Source: Tatumella terrea
GTDB lineage: Bacteria; Pseudomonadota; Gammaproteobacteria; Enterobacterales; Enterobacteriaceae
Assembly: GCF_039523755.1 (NCBI RefSeq)
Contig: NZ_BAAAFX010000010.1
Span: forward strand, 1 to 64,000
Reading direction: 5' to 3'
Length of the DNA stretch: 64,000 nucleotides
Part shown: positions 53,459 to 62,700 of the stretch, piece by piece
Numbering within the stretch: the first letter of the stretch is position 1
Layout of the letters: every line of letters starts with the position of its first letter
Translations under genes and position numbers: made by a program
Notes under the pieces: generated by a model
Database searches by the model: none
What the model saw: the letters and a program-made list of their open reading frames with translations, nothing else
What the model was told of the DNA's origin: nothing

Positions 53459-53668
53459 AATAACTCCCCTAATTTCCGTTGTTATTCAGGGTACAACGGT
53501 TTCTTCTTTATGATAATCAGTTCACAACAAAAAGATAACCTACTTCAATGATAGTCACTATACCCGTTAATCTTATGGATGTGGAATCCTGAGTCTGGCT
53601 GGCGTACTGTATAACGGTTTTTTTTCGTCAAACATCCCCGACGGGGCTTTTCTGAAAAGCTGAGACAA

Positions 53669-54802
53669 ATGCAAATGACATCACCTCTGGCCCTTTACCA
53701 GCAAGCGCTTGACCGTGGCGACTACCAGCCTGATGACGTACAAAAATCAGCGATTACCTGCCTTGATGTGATTTATCAGTCGCTTACTGAACGAGTTCAG
53801 CAACCTCCTGCTGTCCGACAGGGGTTACTGTCCCGCTTATCTGGTTTATTCGGTAAGGCCCCTTCCGCGGATGTCCGTCCTGTTCGTGGGTTGTATATGT
53901 GGGGAGGTGTCGGGCGGGGGAAAACCTGGATCATGGATCTGTTTTTTCAGTCTATTCCGGGTCAGCGCAAACTCCGGTTACATTTTCACCGGTTTATGCT
54001 TCGCGTGCATCAGGAACTGGCGGAATTACAGGGGCACAGTGACCCCTTACTGATCATCGCCGATCGCTTCAAAGCGGAAGCGGATTTATTGTGTTTTGAC
54101 GAGTTCTTTGTGTCGGATATTACCGATGCCATGTTATTGGGGACCCTGATGCAAGCCCTGTTTGAACGCGGGATCACTCTGGTGGCTACCTCCAATATTC
54201 CTCCGGATGAACTCTACCGTAACGGGCTGCAACGTGGACGCTTTCTGCCGGCCATCGAACAAATAAAACGTCATTGCGACATTCTGAACGTGGATGCCGG
54301 CATCGACTACCGGCTGCGGACTCTGACGTCAGCACACTTATGGAAAACGCCGCCAGGGGATGCCAGTGAGCAGGAAATGGCAGGGATCTTTGGTGCTCTG
54401 GCGGGATGTGACTATCAGGCGGCAGGATCACCGGTACTGGAAATCAACCATCGTCCGCTGGCCACGCGAAAATCCTGCGCAGGAGTGGTCGCCCTGGACT
54501 TTGTTACCCTGTGTGGTGAGGCACGCAGTCAGCTGGATTATATCGAGCTCTCAAGGCGCTATCACACCGTGTTGCTGTTTAATGTGCCGGTACTGACTCC
54601 GGCGATGGAAGACCAGGCCAGACGTTTTCTGGCATTAGTCGATGAGTTTTATGAACGACATGTTAAACTGGTCGTCTGCGCAGAAGCGGCGTTGAGTGAT
54701 ATTTATCGGGGTAATCAACTGAATTTTGAGTATCAACGCTGCCTTTCACGTCTGCAGGAAATGCAGAGTGAAGAGTATCTGTGCCGCCCGCATTTGCCCT
54801 GA
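53669..54802 (+). CDS. zapE: Cell division ATPase ZapE
   Basis: A 377-residue AFG1-like AAA+ ATPase (E. coli 375). Walker A is GGVGRGKTW (about 77-85), Walker B LLCFDEFF (about 135-142), followed by the sensor region TLVATSNIPP. It binds FtsZ and destabilises the ring during constriction, mainly under stress. A second ATG lies two codons after the chosen one. rplM follows. Confidence 0.95.
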   Translation: MQMTSPLALYQQALDRGDYQPDDVQKSAITCLDVIYQSLTERVQQPPAVRQGLLSRLSGLFGKAPSADVRPVRGLYMWGGVGRGKTWIMDLFFQSIPGQRKLRLHFHRFMLRVHQELAELQGHSDPLLIIADRFKAEADLLCFDEFFVSDITDAMLLGTLMQALFERGITLVATSNIPPDELYRNGLQRGRFLPAIEQIKRHCDILNVDAGIDYRLRTLTSAHLWKTPPGDASEQEMAGIFGALAGCDYQAAGSPVLEINHRPLATRKSCAGVVALDFVTLCGEARSQLDYIELSRRYHTVLLFNVPVLTPAMEDQARRFLALVDEFYERHVKLVVCAEAALSDIYRGNQLNFEYQRCLSRLQEMQSEEYLCRPHLP

Positions 54803-54847
54803 GTGCAGATGCCGGGAAGAGGGTTCGCAATTTTATCTTAAAAAGGG

Positions 54848-54876
54848 TCGACCTTTGCGGGGGACTTCTCTATAAT
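54848..54876 (+). promoter_or_regulatory. rplM-rpsI promoter
   Basis: TATAAT (54871-54876) is preceded at 17 bp by TCGACC (54848-54853). Transcription from here would give a leader of about 160 bases before rplM. In E. coli ribosomal protein L13 represses its own message through this leader, so the region should contain the L13 target. Confidence 0.7.
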
Positions 54877-55047
54877 CTTGCGACCCCACGTTACGGCAAA
54901 TGGTTTTTTTTCCCAAAAACCTTTGTGATCCGGTAACTCTATCCGAAGGGGTAGGCTTACTGGCAAAATAGTCGTGTGAGCCTCAATCGTTTACTTAAGC
55001 GTTTGGGATTTCACCAACGTGTAACTTATATTTGGGTAAGCTTTTCA

Positions 55048-55476
55048 ATGAAAACTTTTACAGCTAAACCAGAAACCGTACAGCGTGACTGGTATGTTGT
55101 TGACGCGACAGGCAAAACTTTAGGTCGTTTAGCGACTGAACTGGCTCGTCGTCTGCGTGGCAAACATAAAGCGGAATACACTCCGCACGTTGATACCGGT
55201 GATTACATTATCGTTCTTAACGCCGAGAAAGTTGCTGTTACTGGTAACAAGCGTAGCGATAAGATCTATTACCATCACACTGGCCACATCGGTGGTATCA
55301 AGCAAGCGACCTTCGAAGAGATGATTGATCGCCGTCCTGAGCGTGTGATTGAAATCGCGGTTAAAGGCATGCTGCCAAAAGGCCCACTGGGTCGTGCTAT
55401 GTACCGTAAACTGAAAGTTTACGCAGGTAACGAGCACAACCATGCGGCACAGCAACCGCAAGTTCTTGACATTTAA
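55048..55476 (+). CDS. rplM: 50S ribosomal protein L13
   Basis: A 142-residue protein identical in length to E. coli L13 and starting MKTFTAKPETVQRDWYVVDA. L13 binds 23S rRNA early in assembly. The open frame extends 24 codons upstream into the leader, but ATG 55048 gives the family start. Codon use is strongly biased, as in highly expressed genes. rpsI follows after 15 bp. Confidence 0.99.
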   Translation: MKTFTAKPETVQRDWYVVDATGKTLGRLATELARRLRGKHKAEYTPHVDTGDYIIVLNAEKVAVTGNKRSDKIYYHHTGHIGGIKQATFEEMIDRRPERVIEIAVKGMLPKGPLGRAMYRKLKVYAGNEHNHAAQQPQVLDI

Positions 55477-55491
55477 TCGGGATTACAGGCA

Positions 55492-55884
55492 ATGGCTGAA
55501 ACTCAAAACTACGGCACAGGTCGCCGCAAAAGCTCATCCGCTCGCGTCTTTATCAAGCCGGGCAGCGGAAACATCGTTATCAATCAGCGTTCTTTAGAAC
55601 AGTATTTCGGTCGCGAGACTGCACGTATGGTCGTGCGTCAGCCGCTGGAACTGCTTGATATGGTAGGTAAGTTTGATCTGTACATCACCGTTAAAGGTGG
55701 TGGTATCTCTGGTCAGGCCGGTGCGATCCGTCACGGTATCACACGCGCTCTGATGGAGTATGACGAATCTCTGCGTTCAGAACTGCGCAAAGCGGGCTTT
55801 GTTACCCGTGATGCACGTAAAGTTGAACGTAAGAAAGTCGGTCTGCGTAAAGCACGTCGTCGTCCACAGTTCTCCAAACGTTAA
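55492..55884 (+). CDS. rpsI: 30S ribosomal protein S9
   Basis: A 130-residue protein, the length of E. coli S9, with the conserved YGTGRRKSSSARVFIKPG start and the basic tail (RKARRRPQFSKR) that reaches the P-site tRNA. Second gene of the rplM-rpsI operon. Confidence 0.99.
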   Translation: MAETQNYGTGRRKSSSARVFIKPGSGNIVINQRSLEQYFGRETARMVVRQPLELLDMVGKFDLYITVKGGGISGQAGAIRHGITRALMEYDESLRSELRKAGFVTRDARKVERKKVGLRKARRRPQFSKR

Positions 55885-55920
55885 TTCTTTGCTGCTTATG
55901 CAGCATTGCAATTGGCCTCA

Positions 55921-55944
55921 AAAACCCGCTTCGGCGGGTTTTTT
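55921..55944 (+). terminator. Terminator of rplM-rpsI
   Basis: A perfect 9-bp stem (AAAACCCGC, loop TTCG, GCGGGTTTT) continues into TTTTTT. UUCG-type tetraloop, strong terminator, 37 bp past rpsI. Confidence 0.95.
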
Positions 55945-56189
55945 GTTTTCCGGCGCTCAGAAGGCTGCAGTTCCGGACTATTTATTGGTAAATCTTTAAT
56001 CACCCCCCACAAACAGGTGAAGATCTGGTAAACTGTGGGCCTGATTTATACCTGTCAGCAAGAGCGATGCCCCGGGGGCCTGAGGGTCCATAGCAGGGTA
56101 TCTGAGCAGACTGACAGGTTTTATGCATACTGGCTAGTCGGCTGTTGTTGGCTATTCGTAGTATCTTTTTGAGCTAAGTGGAGGTTTTC

Positions 56190-56831
56190 ATGGCTGTCGC
56201 TGCCAACAAACGTTCGGTAATGACACTGTTTTCCGGACTCAGTGATATTTTCAGCCATCAGGTACGTATTGTACTGGCCGAAAAGGGCGTTAGTGTGGAG
56301 ATCGAACAGGTCGATATGGATAACCTTCCGCAGGATCTGATTGACCTGAATCCGTATTGTACCGTGCCGACTCTGGTTGACCGTGAACTGACGTTGTATG
56401 AATCACGTATTATCATGGAATACCTGGATGAGCGTTTCCCTCATCCGCCATTAATGCCTGTGTATCCTGTTGCCCGTGGTGAAAGCCGCCTGATGATGCA
56501 TCGCATTGAGCAGGACTGGTACAGCCTGTTGTTCCGTATCGAGAAAGGAACCGCTCAGGAAGCTGATGATGCCCGTAAACAACTGCGTGAACAGTTACTG
56601 GCCATTGCACCTTTATTTTCCCGTACTCCTTTCTTCATGAGCGAAGAATTCAGTCTGGTCGATTGCTATCTGGCTCCGTTACTGTGGCGTTTACCGTCAA
56701 TGGGCGTAGACCTGAGCGGCACTGGCTCTAAAGAGCTGAAAGGCTATATGACCCGCGTCTTTGAACGTGATTCTTTCCTGGCCTCTCTGACCGAAACTGA
56801 ACGCGAAATGCGTTTACAATTTCGGGGCTGA
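56190..56831 (+). CDS. sspA: Stringent starvation protein A
   Basis: A 213-residue protein with a glutathione-S-transferase fold (thioredoxin-like part about 10-85, helical part 95-205), one residue longer than in E. coli. SspA binds RNA polymerase, helps phage P1 late transcription and lowers H-NS in stationary phase. ATG 56190 has GGAGG at 7 bp. sspB begins 2 bp after its stop. Confidence 0.97.
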   Translation: MAVAANKRSVMTLFSGLSDIFSHQVRIVLAEKGVSVEIEQVDMDNLPQDLIDLNPYCTVPTLVDRELTLYESRIIMEYLDERFPHPPLMPVYPVARGESRLMMHRIEQDWYSLLFRIEKGTAQEADDARKQLREQLLAIAPLFSRTPFFMSEEFSLVDCYLAPLLWRLPSMGVDLSGTGSKELKGYMTRVFERDSFLASLTETEREMRLQFRG

Positions 56832-56833
56832 TT

Positions 56834-57337
56834 ATGGAAATGACTGAACTGAGTGCACGTCGTCCTTATCTGTTGCGGGCATTCTATGAATGGCTGCTGG
56901 ATAACGATCTGACGCCACATCTGGTGGCTGACATTAATCTGCCGGGCGTGATGGTTCCGCTGGAATATGCGCGCGATGGACAGATCGTACTGAACATTGC
57001 TCCGCGTGCTGTCGGTAATCTTGAGATGACCAATGACGCCGTGCATTTCAATGCCCGTTTTGGGGGTGTTCCTCGTCAGGTGATGGTGCCGATGAATGCG
57101 GTGATGGCTATCTATGCCCGCGAGAATGGTGCCGGAACCATGTTTGAACCTGAGCCTGCCTATGACCAGCTATCAGAAGATGATGCTGAGCCGCAGGCTG
57201 CGCCGTCAGAAACTATCATGTCAGTCATTGAGGGTGATTTGCCTGAGGGCACGACCGACTCAGAGACCGATGGCGATGATGAACCCCCTCATCCTCCGCG
57301 CGGCGGCGGACGTCCGGCGCTACGTATCGTTAAGTAA
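56834..57337 (+). CDS. sspB: ClpXP adaptor SspB
   Basis: A 167-residue adaptor. The folded domain (about 5-110) binds ssrA tags; a long acidic linker follows; the C-terminal module GGRPALRIVK docks on ClpX. It brings ssrA-tagged proteins and RseA fragments to ClpXP. Coupled to sspA. Confidence 0.98.
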   Translation: MEMTELSARRPYLLRAFYEWLLDNDLTPHLVADINLPGVMVPLEYARDGQIVLNIAPRAVGNLEMTNDAVHFNARFGGVPRQVMVPMNAVMAIYARENGAGTMFEPEPAYDQLSEDDAEPQAAPSETIMSVIEGDLPEGTTDSETDGDDEPPHPPRGGGRPALRIVK

Positions 57338-57354
57338 GCCATCAGCATCTCATG

Positions 57355-57382
57355 AAAAACCGGCCCGCAGGCCGGTTTTTTT
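57355..57382 (+). terminator. Terminator of sspAB
   Basis: A perfect stem (AACCGGCC, loop CGCA, GGCCGGTT) continues into TTTTT, 20 bp past sspB. The A-run on its left also allows some use by the convergent dehydrogenase gene. Confidence 0.93.
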
Positions 57383-57394
57383 ATGCCTGAAACA

Positions 57395-58138
57395 CTATTG
57401 GGCGGTATATCCGCCATCGACCAGCAACGATGCACCATTGATAAAACCGGCCTGATCACTGGCAAGAAAAAGCACGGCAGCGGCCACTTCCTCCGGACGA
57501 CCCAGGCGGCCCTGTGGATGAAGTTTAATTAACTCTTCTTTTTGGGGGGTGGATAGCTGGGTGAGTAGCGGGGTGTCGATATACCCCGGACAAACAGCAT
57601 TCACACGGATGTTTTTACCGGCATAATCTGCCGCCAGTGTTTCGGTTAACAGTTTCACTCCGCCTTTAGCGGCGGCATACGCCGTGACATGACGTTTACC
57701 GACAAAGCTATGAATAGATCCACAGTTAACGATAACCCCGGGGAGATGATGTCCGGTCCAATGCCGGATAGCATATTTATTACTGAGAAAGACCCCGGAT
57801 AAATTGATATCAATCGTTTTCTGCCAGTCGGTGAATAAGAGATCTTCTGCCGCACCATCACGGGCGATACCGGCATTAGCAAACACAATGTCCAGCCTCG
57901 AAAAGTGCCGGAGCGTCGTTTCGATCAACTGTTGCTGGTCCGCCTCACTACATACATTTGTCCGGCAGAAGATCACCGGCATTCCCTGTTGCTGAAGTTC
58001 GCGGGTGATCTCTTCGCTGCCGGGTGCAATATCGGCAATAACCACAGACGCCCCGGCAGAAGCAAACGCTTTAACCGTTTCGAGACCAATACCGCTGGCT
58101 CCGCCGGTAACAATGACGACCTTTCCTGAGAAATCCAT
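57395..58138 (-). CDS. Short-chain dehydrogenase/reductase, substrate unknown
   Basis: A 247-residue classical SDR. The cofactor motif TGGASGIG is at residues 11-18, ADIAP after the second strand suggests NAD rather than NADP preference (acidic residue), then FANAG, catalytic Ser in NCGSIHS, and YAAAK as the catalytic Tyr-Lys pair. It ends in the common VDGGYTAQ. Family members oxidise sugars, acids or alcohols; the substrate cannot be read. It is a single gene between sspB and gltD, a position that varies among enterobacteria. Confidence 0.88.
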   Translation of the reverse strand: MDFSGKVVIVTGGASGIGLETVKAFASAGASVVIADIAPGSEEITRELQQQGMPVIFCRTNVCSEADQQQLIETTLRHFSRLDIVFANAGIARDGAAEDLLFTDWQKTIDINLSGVFLSNKYAIRHWTGHHLPGVIVNCGSIHSFVGKRHVTAYAAAKGGVKLLTETLAADYAGKNIRVNAVCPGYIDTPLLTQLSTPQKEELIKLHPQGRLGRPEEVAAAVLFLASDQAGFINGASLLVDGGYTAQ

Positions 58139-58267
58139 ATCAGTTCCTTTTCCTGGCTACGGGATATTCCGTAAGCAAGAGACAGGATAGCCGAAGGGGT
58201 TGGTTGAATTCTGTGCATAAAAGCCCGTTCCCGGGCATCGGCCGCCAGAAATCACCGGGCTCGGGCG

Positions 58268-58297
58268 AAAAAAAAGGCACAGTATTGTGCCTTTTTT
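58268..58297. terminator. Terminator of gltBD
   Basis: A perfect 11-bp stem (AAAAAGGCACA, loop GTAT, TGTGCCTTTTT) gives T-runs on both strands, 20 bp past the gltD stop. Strong bidirectional terminator. Confidence 0.93.
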
Positions 58298-58317
58298 CGG
58301 GGAAAGCTGACGGCCGG

Positions 58318-59736
58318 TCAGACCTCCAGGTAATCCATAATACCTTCTGCCGCTTTACGACCCTCAGCGATAGCGGTAACGACCAGGTCAGAACCACGGA
58401 CAATATCGCCACCGGCAAATATCTTAGGATTACTGGTCTGGAAAGCATTATCGCTGTTCTCAGGCGCAATAATACGTCCCTGAGTGTCAAGTTCGACACC
58501 AAAGCTCGCCAGCCACTCCATACCATGCGGACGGAAGCCGAATGCCATCACCACGGCATCCGCCGGGATAATATGCTCAGAACCTGCGACGATCTCTGCA
58601 CGGCGGCGGCCGGCAGCATCTTCAGGGCCCATTTCGGTACGAGCCATCTTAACGCCACAGACCCGGCCCTGACTGTCGATCTCAATACCCAGAGGTTGCA
58701 GGTTAAACCGGAATTCGACCCCTTCTTCACGGGCATTTTTCACTTCGCGGCGCGACCCTGGCATATTCTCTTCATCACGACGGTAAGCGCAAGTCACATG
58801 ACTGGCCCCCTGACGGATGGAAGTCCGCACGCAGTCCATCGCCGTATCCCCTCCGCCGAGCACGACAACACGTTTCCCCTGCATGGTGATGTAAGGCTGT
58901 TCTTCCAGTGGCTCAAAGCCCATGGTGTGACGCGTATTCGCAATCAGGAATGGCAGGGCATCAAAGACACCCGGCGCATCTTCGTTTTCCAGGCCACCGC
59001 GCATCGACTGGTAAGTCCCGACGCCCAGGAAGACAGAATCGAATTCATCCATCAGGTCGCTGAGCTGTACATCACGTCCCACTTCCGTATTCAGACGGAA
59101 TTCAATGCCCATTTCGGTGAACAGTTCGCGACGTTTGATCATCACTTCTTTTTCTAACTTGAAAGAAGGAATACCAAAGGTCAGCAAGCCACCGATTTCC
59201 GGGTGACGGTCAAAGACCACTGCCTGCACACCATTACGGGTCAGGACATCGGCACAGGCCAGCCCGGCCGGGCCGGCACCAATCACGGCGACACGTTTAC
59301 CGGTCGGGGTGACATGCGACATATCCGGCTTCCAGCCCATCTCCATCGCTTTATCATTGATATAGCGCTCAATGTTACCGATGGTGACAGCGCCAAACTC
59401 CGCATTCAGCGTACATGACCCTTCGCACAGGCGGTCCTGAGGACAAACGCGGCCACAGACTTCCGGCAAACTGTTGGTCTGGTGCGACAGCTCTGCCGCT
59501 TCCATAATCCTGCCTTCATTGGCCAGCTTCAGCCAGTTAGGAATATAGTTATGGACCGGACATTTCCATTCGCAATACGGGTTACCGCAGTCCAGGCAAC
59601 GATCGGCCTGAGCTTTGACCTGCCCTTCAGAGAAGGGCTCATAAATTTCGACAAATTCAATTTTCCGAAGTTTCAGCGGTTTTTTCGGCGGATCAACACG
59701 CTGCAAGTCGATAAACTGATAAACATTCTGACTCAT
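58318..59736 (-). CDS. gltD: Glutamate synthase, small (beta) subunit
   Basis: A 472-residue flavoprotein, the length of E. coli GltD. The N-terminal cysteine cluster (CLDCGNPYCEWKCPVHNYIP and the later CGRVCPQDRLCEGSC) binds iron-sulfur centres; two dinucleotide folds follow (VAVIGAGPAGLACADVL for FAD, VVVLGGGDTAMDCVRT for NADPH). It passes NADPH electrons to GltB for ammonia assimilation. Starts 9 bp after gltB. Confidence 0.98.
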   Translation of the reverse strand: MSQNVYQFIDLQRVDPPKKPLKLRKIEFVEIYEPFSEGQVKAQADRCLDCGNPYCEWKCPVHNYIPNWLKLANEGRIMEAAELSHQTNSLPEVCGRVCPQDRLCEGSCTLNAEFGAVTIGNIERYINDKAMEMGWKPDMSHVTPTGKRVAVIGAGPAGLACADVLTRNGVQAVVFDRHPEIGGLLTFGIPSFKLEKEVMIKRRELFTEMGIEFRLNTEVGRDVQLSDLMDEFDSVFLGVGTYQSMRGGLENEDAPGVFDALPFLIANTRHTMGFEPLEEQPYITMQGKRVVVLGGGDTAMDCVRTSIRQGASHVTCAYRRDEENMPGSRREVKNAREEGVEFRFNLQPLGIEIDSQGRVCGVKMARTEMGPEDAAGRRRAEIVAGSEHIIPADAVVMAFGFRPHGMEWLASFGVELDTQGRIIAPENSDNAFQTSNPKIFAGGDIVRGSDLVVTAIAEGRKAAEGIMDYLEV

Positions 59737-59745
59737 CGTGACCTC

Positions 59746-62700
59746 TTACTGCGCCTGAACCCGCAGTTCTGCTGCGGAGCGACTACGGTGGCCCAGTAAT
59801 GCTTTGACATCACTGGACTTAGGTTTAACCAGGGTGAATTTAGCAGACCATTTCGGCCAGTTCGCCAGGATCTCTTCGCCACGGCCGGACTGGGTGTACT
59901 GAACGTGTTCAGTAATCAGCCCACGCAAGTGCTCTTCGTGAATAGGCAATTGCTCAACATCCAGCACTTCTACCAGTTCAGCATTCACACGTTTACGGAA
60001 TTCACCGTCTTCATCCAGCACGTAAGCGAATCCGCCGGTCATGCCTGCGCCAAAGTTAACGCCGGTGCGACCCAGTACGCAGACAATGCCGCCGGTCATA
60101 TATTCACAGCCATTGTCACCAATACCTTCAACCACGGTAATGGCACCGGAGTTACGGACGGCAAAACGTTCGCCTGCACGGCCCGCGGCAAAAAGTTTAC
60201 CGCCGGTGGCGCCATACAGACAGGTATTACCGGCAATGGTCGCTTCCACGCTGCGGAAGGCAGAACCTACCGGCGGACGGATGGCCAGTAACCCGCCAGC
60301 CATGCCTTTACCGACATAGTCGTTAGCATCTCCGGTCAGGATCATTTCCAGTCCACCGGCATTCCATACCCCGAAACTCTGACCGGCGGTGCCGGTAAAG
60401 TAAACGCGGATAGGATCTGCCGCCAGCCCCTGGTCTCCGTGAGTCAGGGCGATGGCACCGGAAAGTGTGGCGCCGACGGAACGATCGGTATTCCGGATAT
60501 CGAAATAGAACGTTTTACTCTGACGCTGTTCAATGAACGGGACCGCCTGATCCAGTAACGCTTTGTTAAGCACGCCTTTATCAAACGGCGGATTGCTTTC
60601 GGTGCAGTACATGGCTTTACCTGGCATTGGCTGTGCCGTCTTCAGCAGTGAAGACAGATCCAGCTTTTGCTGTTTTGCCGTAAATCCGTCCAGTTCCTTC
60701 AGCAGATCGGTACGGCCGATCAGGTCAGTCAGACGGGTTACCCCCAGTGAAGCCATAATTTCACGGGTTTCACGGGCAATAAATTCAAAGTAATTCGTCA
60801 CCTTGAACGGTAAGCCATGGTAATGGTTGGTACGCAGCTTATCGTCCTGAGTCGCTACCCCGGTAGCACAGTTATTCAGGTGGCAAATACGCAGGTATTT
60901 ACAGCCCAGTGCGACCATCGGGCCGGTCCCGAAACCGAAGCTTTCGGCCCCCAGGATCGCGGCTTTAACAATATCGAGGCCGGTTTTCAGGCCGCCGTCG
61001 ATCTGTAAGCGGATTTTATGACGCAGGCCATTGGCCACCAGTGCCTGCTGAGTTTCGACCAGCCCCAGTTCCCAGGGACATCCGGCATATTTAACCGAGG
61101 ACAACGGACTGGCACCGGTGCCGCCATCATAGCCGGCAATAGTGATCAGATCGGCATAGGCTTTTGCTACCCCGGTCGCAATGGTCCCGACACCCGGTTC
61201 GGAAACCAGTTTGACCGAAATCATCGCCTGCGGGTTAACCTGCTTGAGATCGAAAATCAGCTGCGCCAGGTCTTCAATGGAATAGATATCATGGTGTGGC
61301 GGAGGTGATATCAGTGTGACACCCGGTACAGAGTAGCGGAGCCTTGCAATATACGGCGTCACTTTGTCGCCGGGTAACTGTCCGCCTTCACCCGGTTTCG
61401 CCCCCTGGGCGACCTTGATCTGAATAACATCCGCATTCACCAGGTAGGCCGGTGTGACACCGAAACGCCCGGAAGCGACCTGTTTGATCCGCGAGACTTT
61501 ATTGGTGCCGTAACGTGCAGGGTCTTCACCACCTTCGCCGGAGTTAGAGAAGCCGCCGATGCTGTTCATGGCTTCCGCCAGTGATTCATGAGCTTCCGGG
61601 CTCAATGCACCGATAGACATTGCCGCACTGTCAAAACGTTTAAACAGCTCACTGGCAGGTTCAACATCGTCGATCACGATGCTGTCAGTGCCGGGCTGTA
61701 ACTGTAACAGGTCACGCAGCGTGGCTACCGGACGGTTATTGACCAGTTCTGCGTACTTCTTATAGTCATCGTAATCGCCGCTCTGTACCGCCTGCTGCAA
61801 CGTACCAACCACATCCGGGTTATAGGCGTGGTATTCACCACCATGGACGTATTTCAGGAGTCCCCCCTGTTCCAGTGTCTTACGCTGCAACCAGGCGCGT
61901 TTTGCCAGATTCGTTAAATCCTGCTGGAAATCACTGAAGCTGGCACCGCCGATCCGGCTGGTGACATTCTGGAAACAGAGACGGGTCACATCCTGATGTA
62001 AACCGACGGCTTCGAACAGCTTCGAACAACGGTACGAAGCGATGGTCGAAATGCCCATTTTGGACATGATTTTGTACAGGCCTTTATTGATGCCATTACG
62101 GTAATTCAGCATCACGCTGCGGTAATCTTTGCCGATAATCCCGCTGTCTGACATCTGTGCCAGAGACTCATAGGCCAGCCACGGGTAGACCGCTGTTGCA
62201 CCAAAGCCGAACAACACTGCAAAATGATGCGGATCACGGGCCGACGCCGTTTCAACAATGATGTTGGCATCGCAGCGCAGACTTTTTTCAACCAGCCGTG
62301 CCTGTACTGCCCCGACAATCATCGGCGCCGGGACCGGCAGACGGCCGGCGCTGATGGCCCGATCAGACAGAACCAGCAGAACGGTCCCCTCACGCACCAG
62401 CTCTTCCGCCTGATCATTCAGACGATGAATAGCCTGTTCCAGCGTTTCGTTTTCCGGCTCGAAAGTACAGTCCAGGGTATCGGCACGATAGTACTTACCT
62501 TCCAGCGTCGTCAGCTGAGTAAAGTCAGAGTAAAGCAGGATAGGGGATTTAAAACTCACACGGTGAGCCTGGCCTTCCGCTTCACAGAAGACGTTCATCT
62601 CCTGACCGATACTGGTTGCCAGTGACATCACGTGGTTTTCACGTAACGGGTCAATCGGCGGGTTGGTGACCTGCGCAAACTGCTGACGGAAATAGTCATA

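Noticed and set aside
58204..59157. Long (317-codon) plus-strand frame
   Set aside because: Antisense to gltD over most of its length; composition mirrors the gltD codons and there is no ribosome site.
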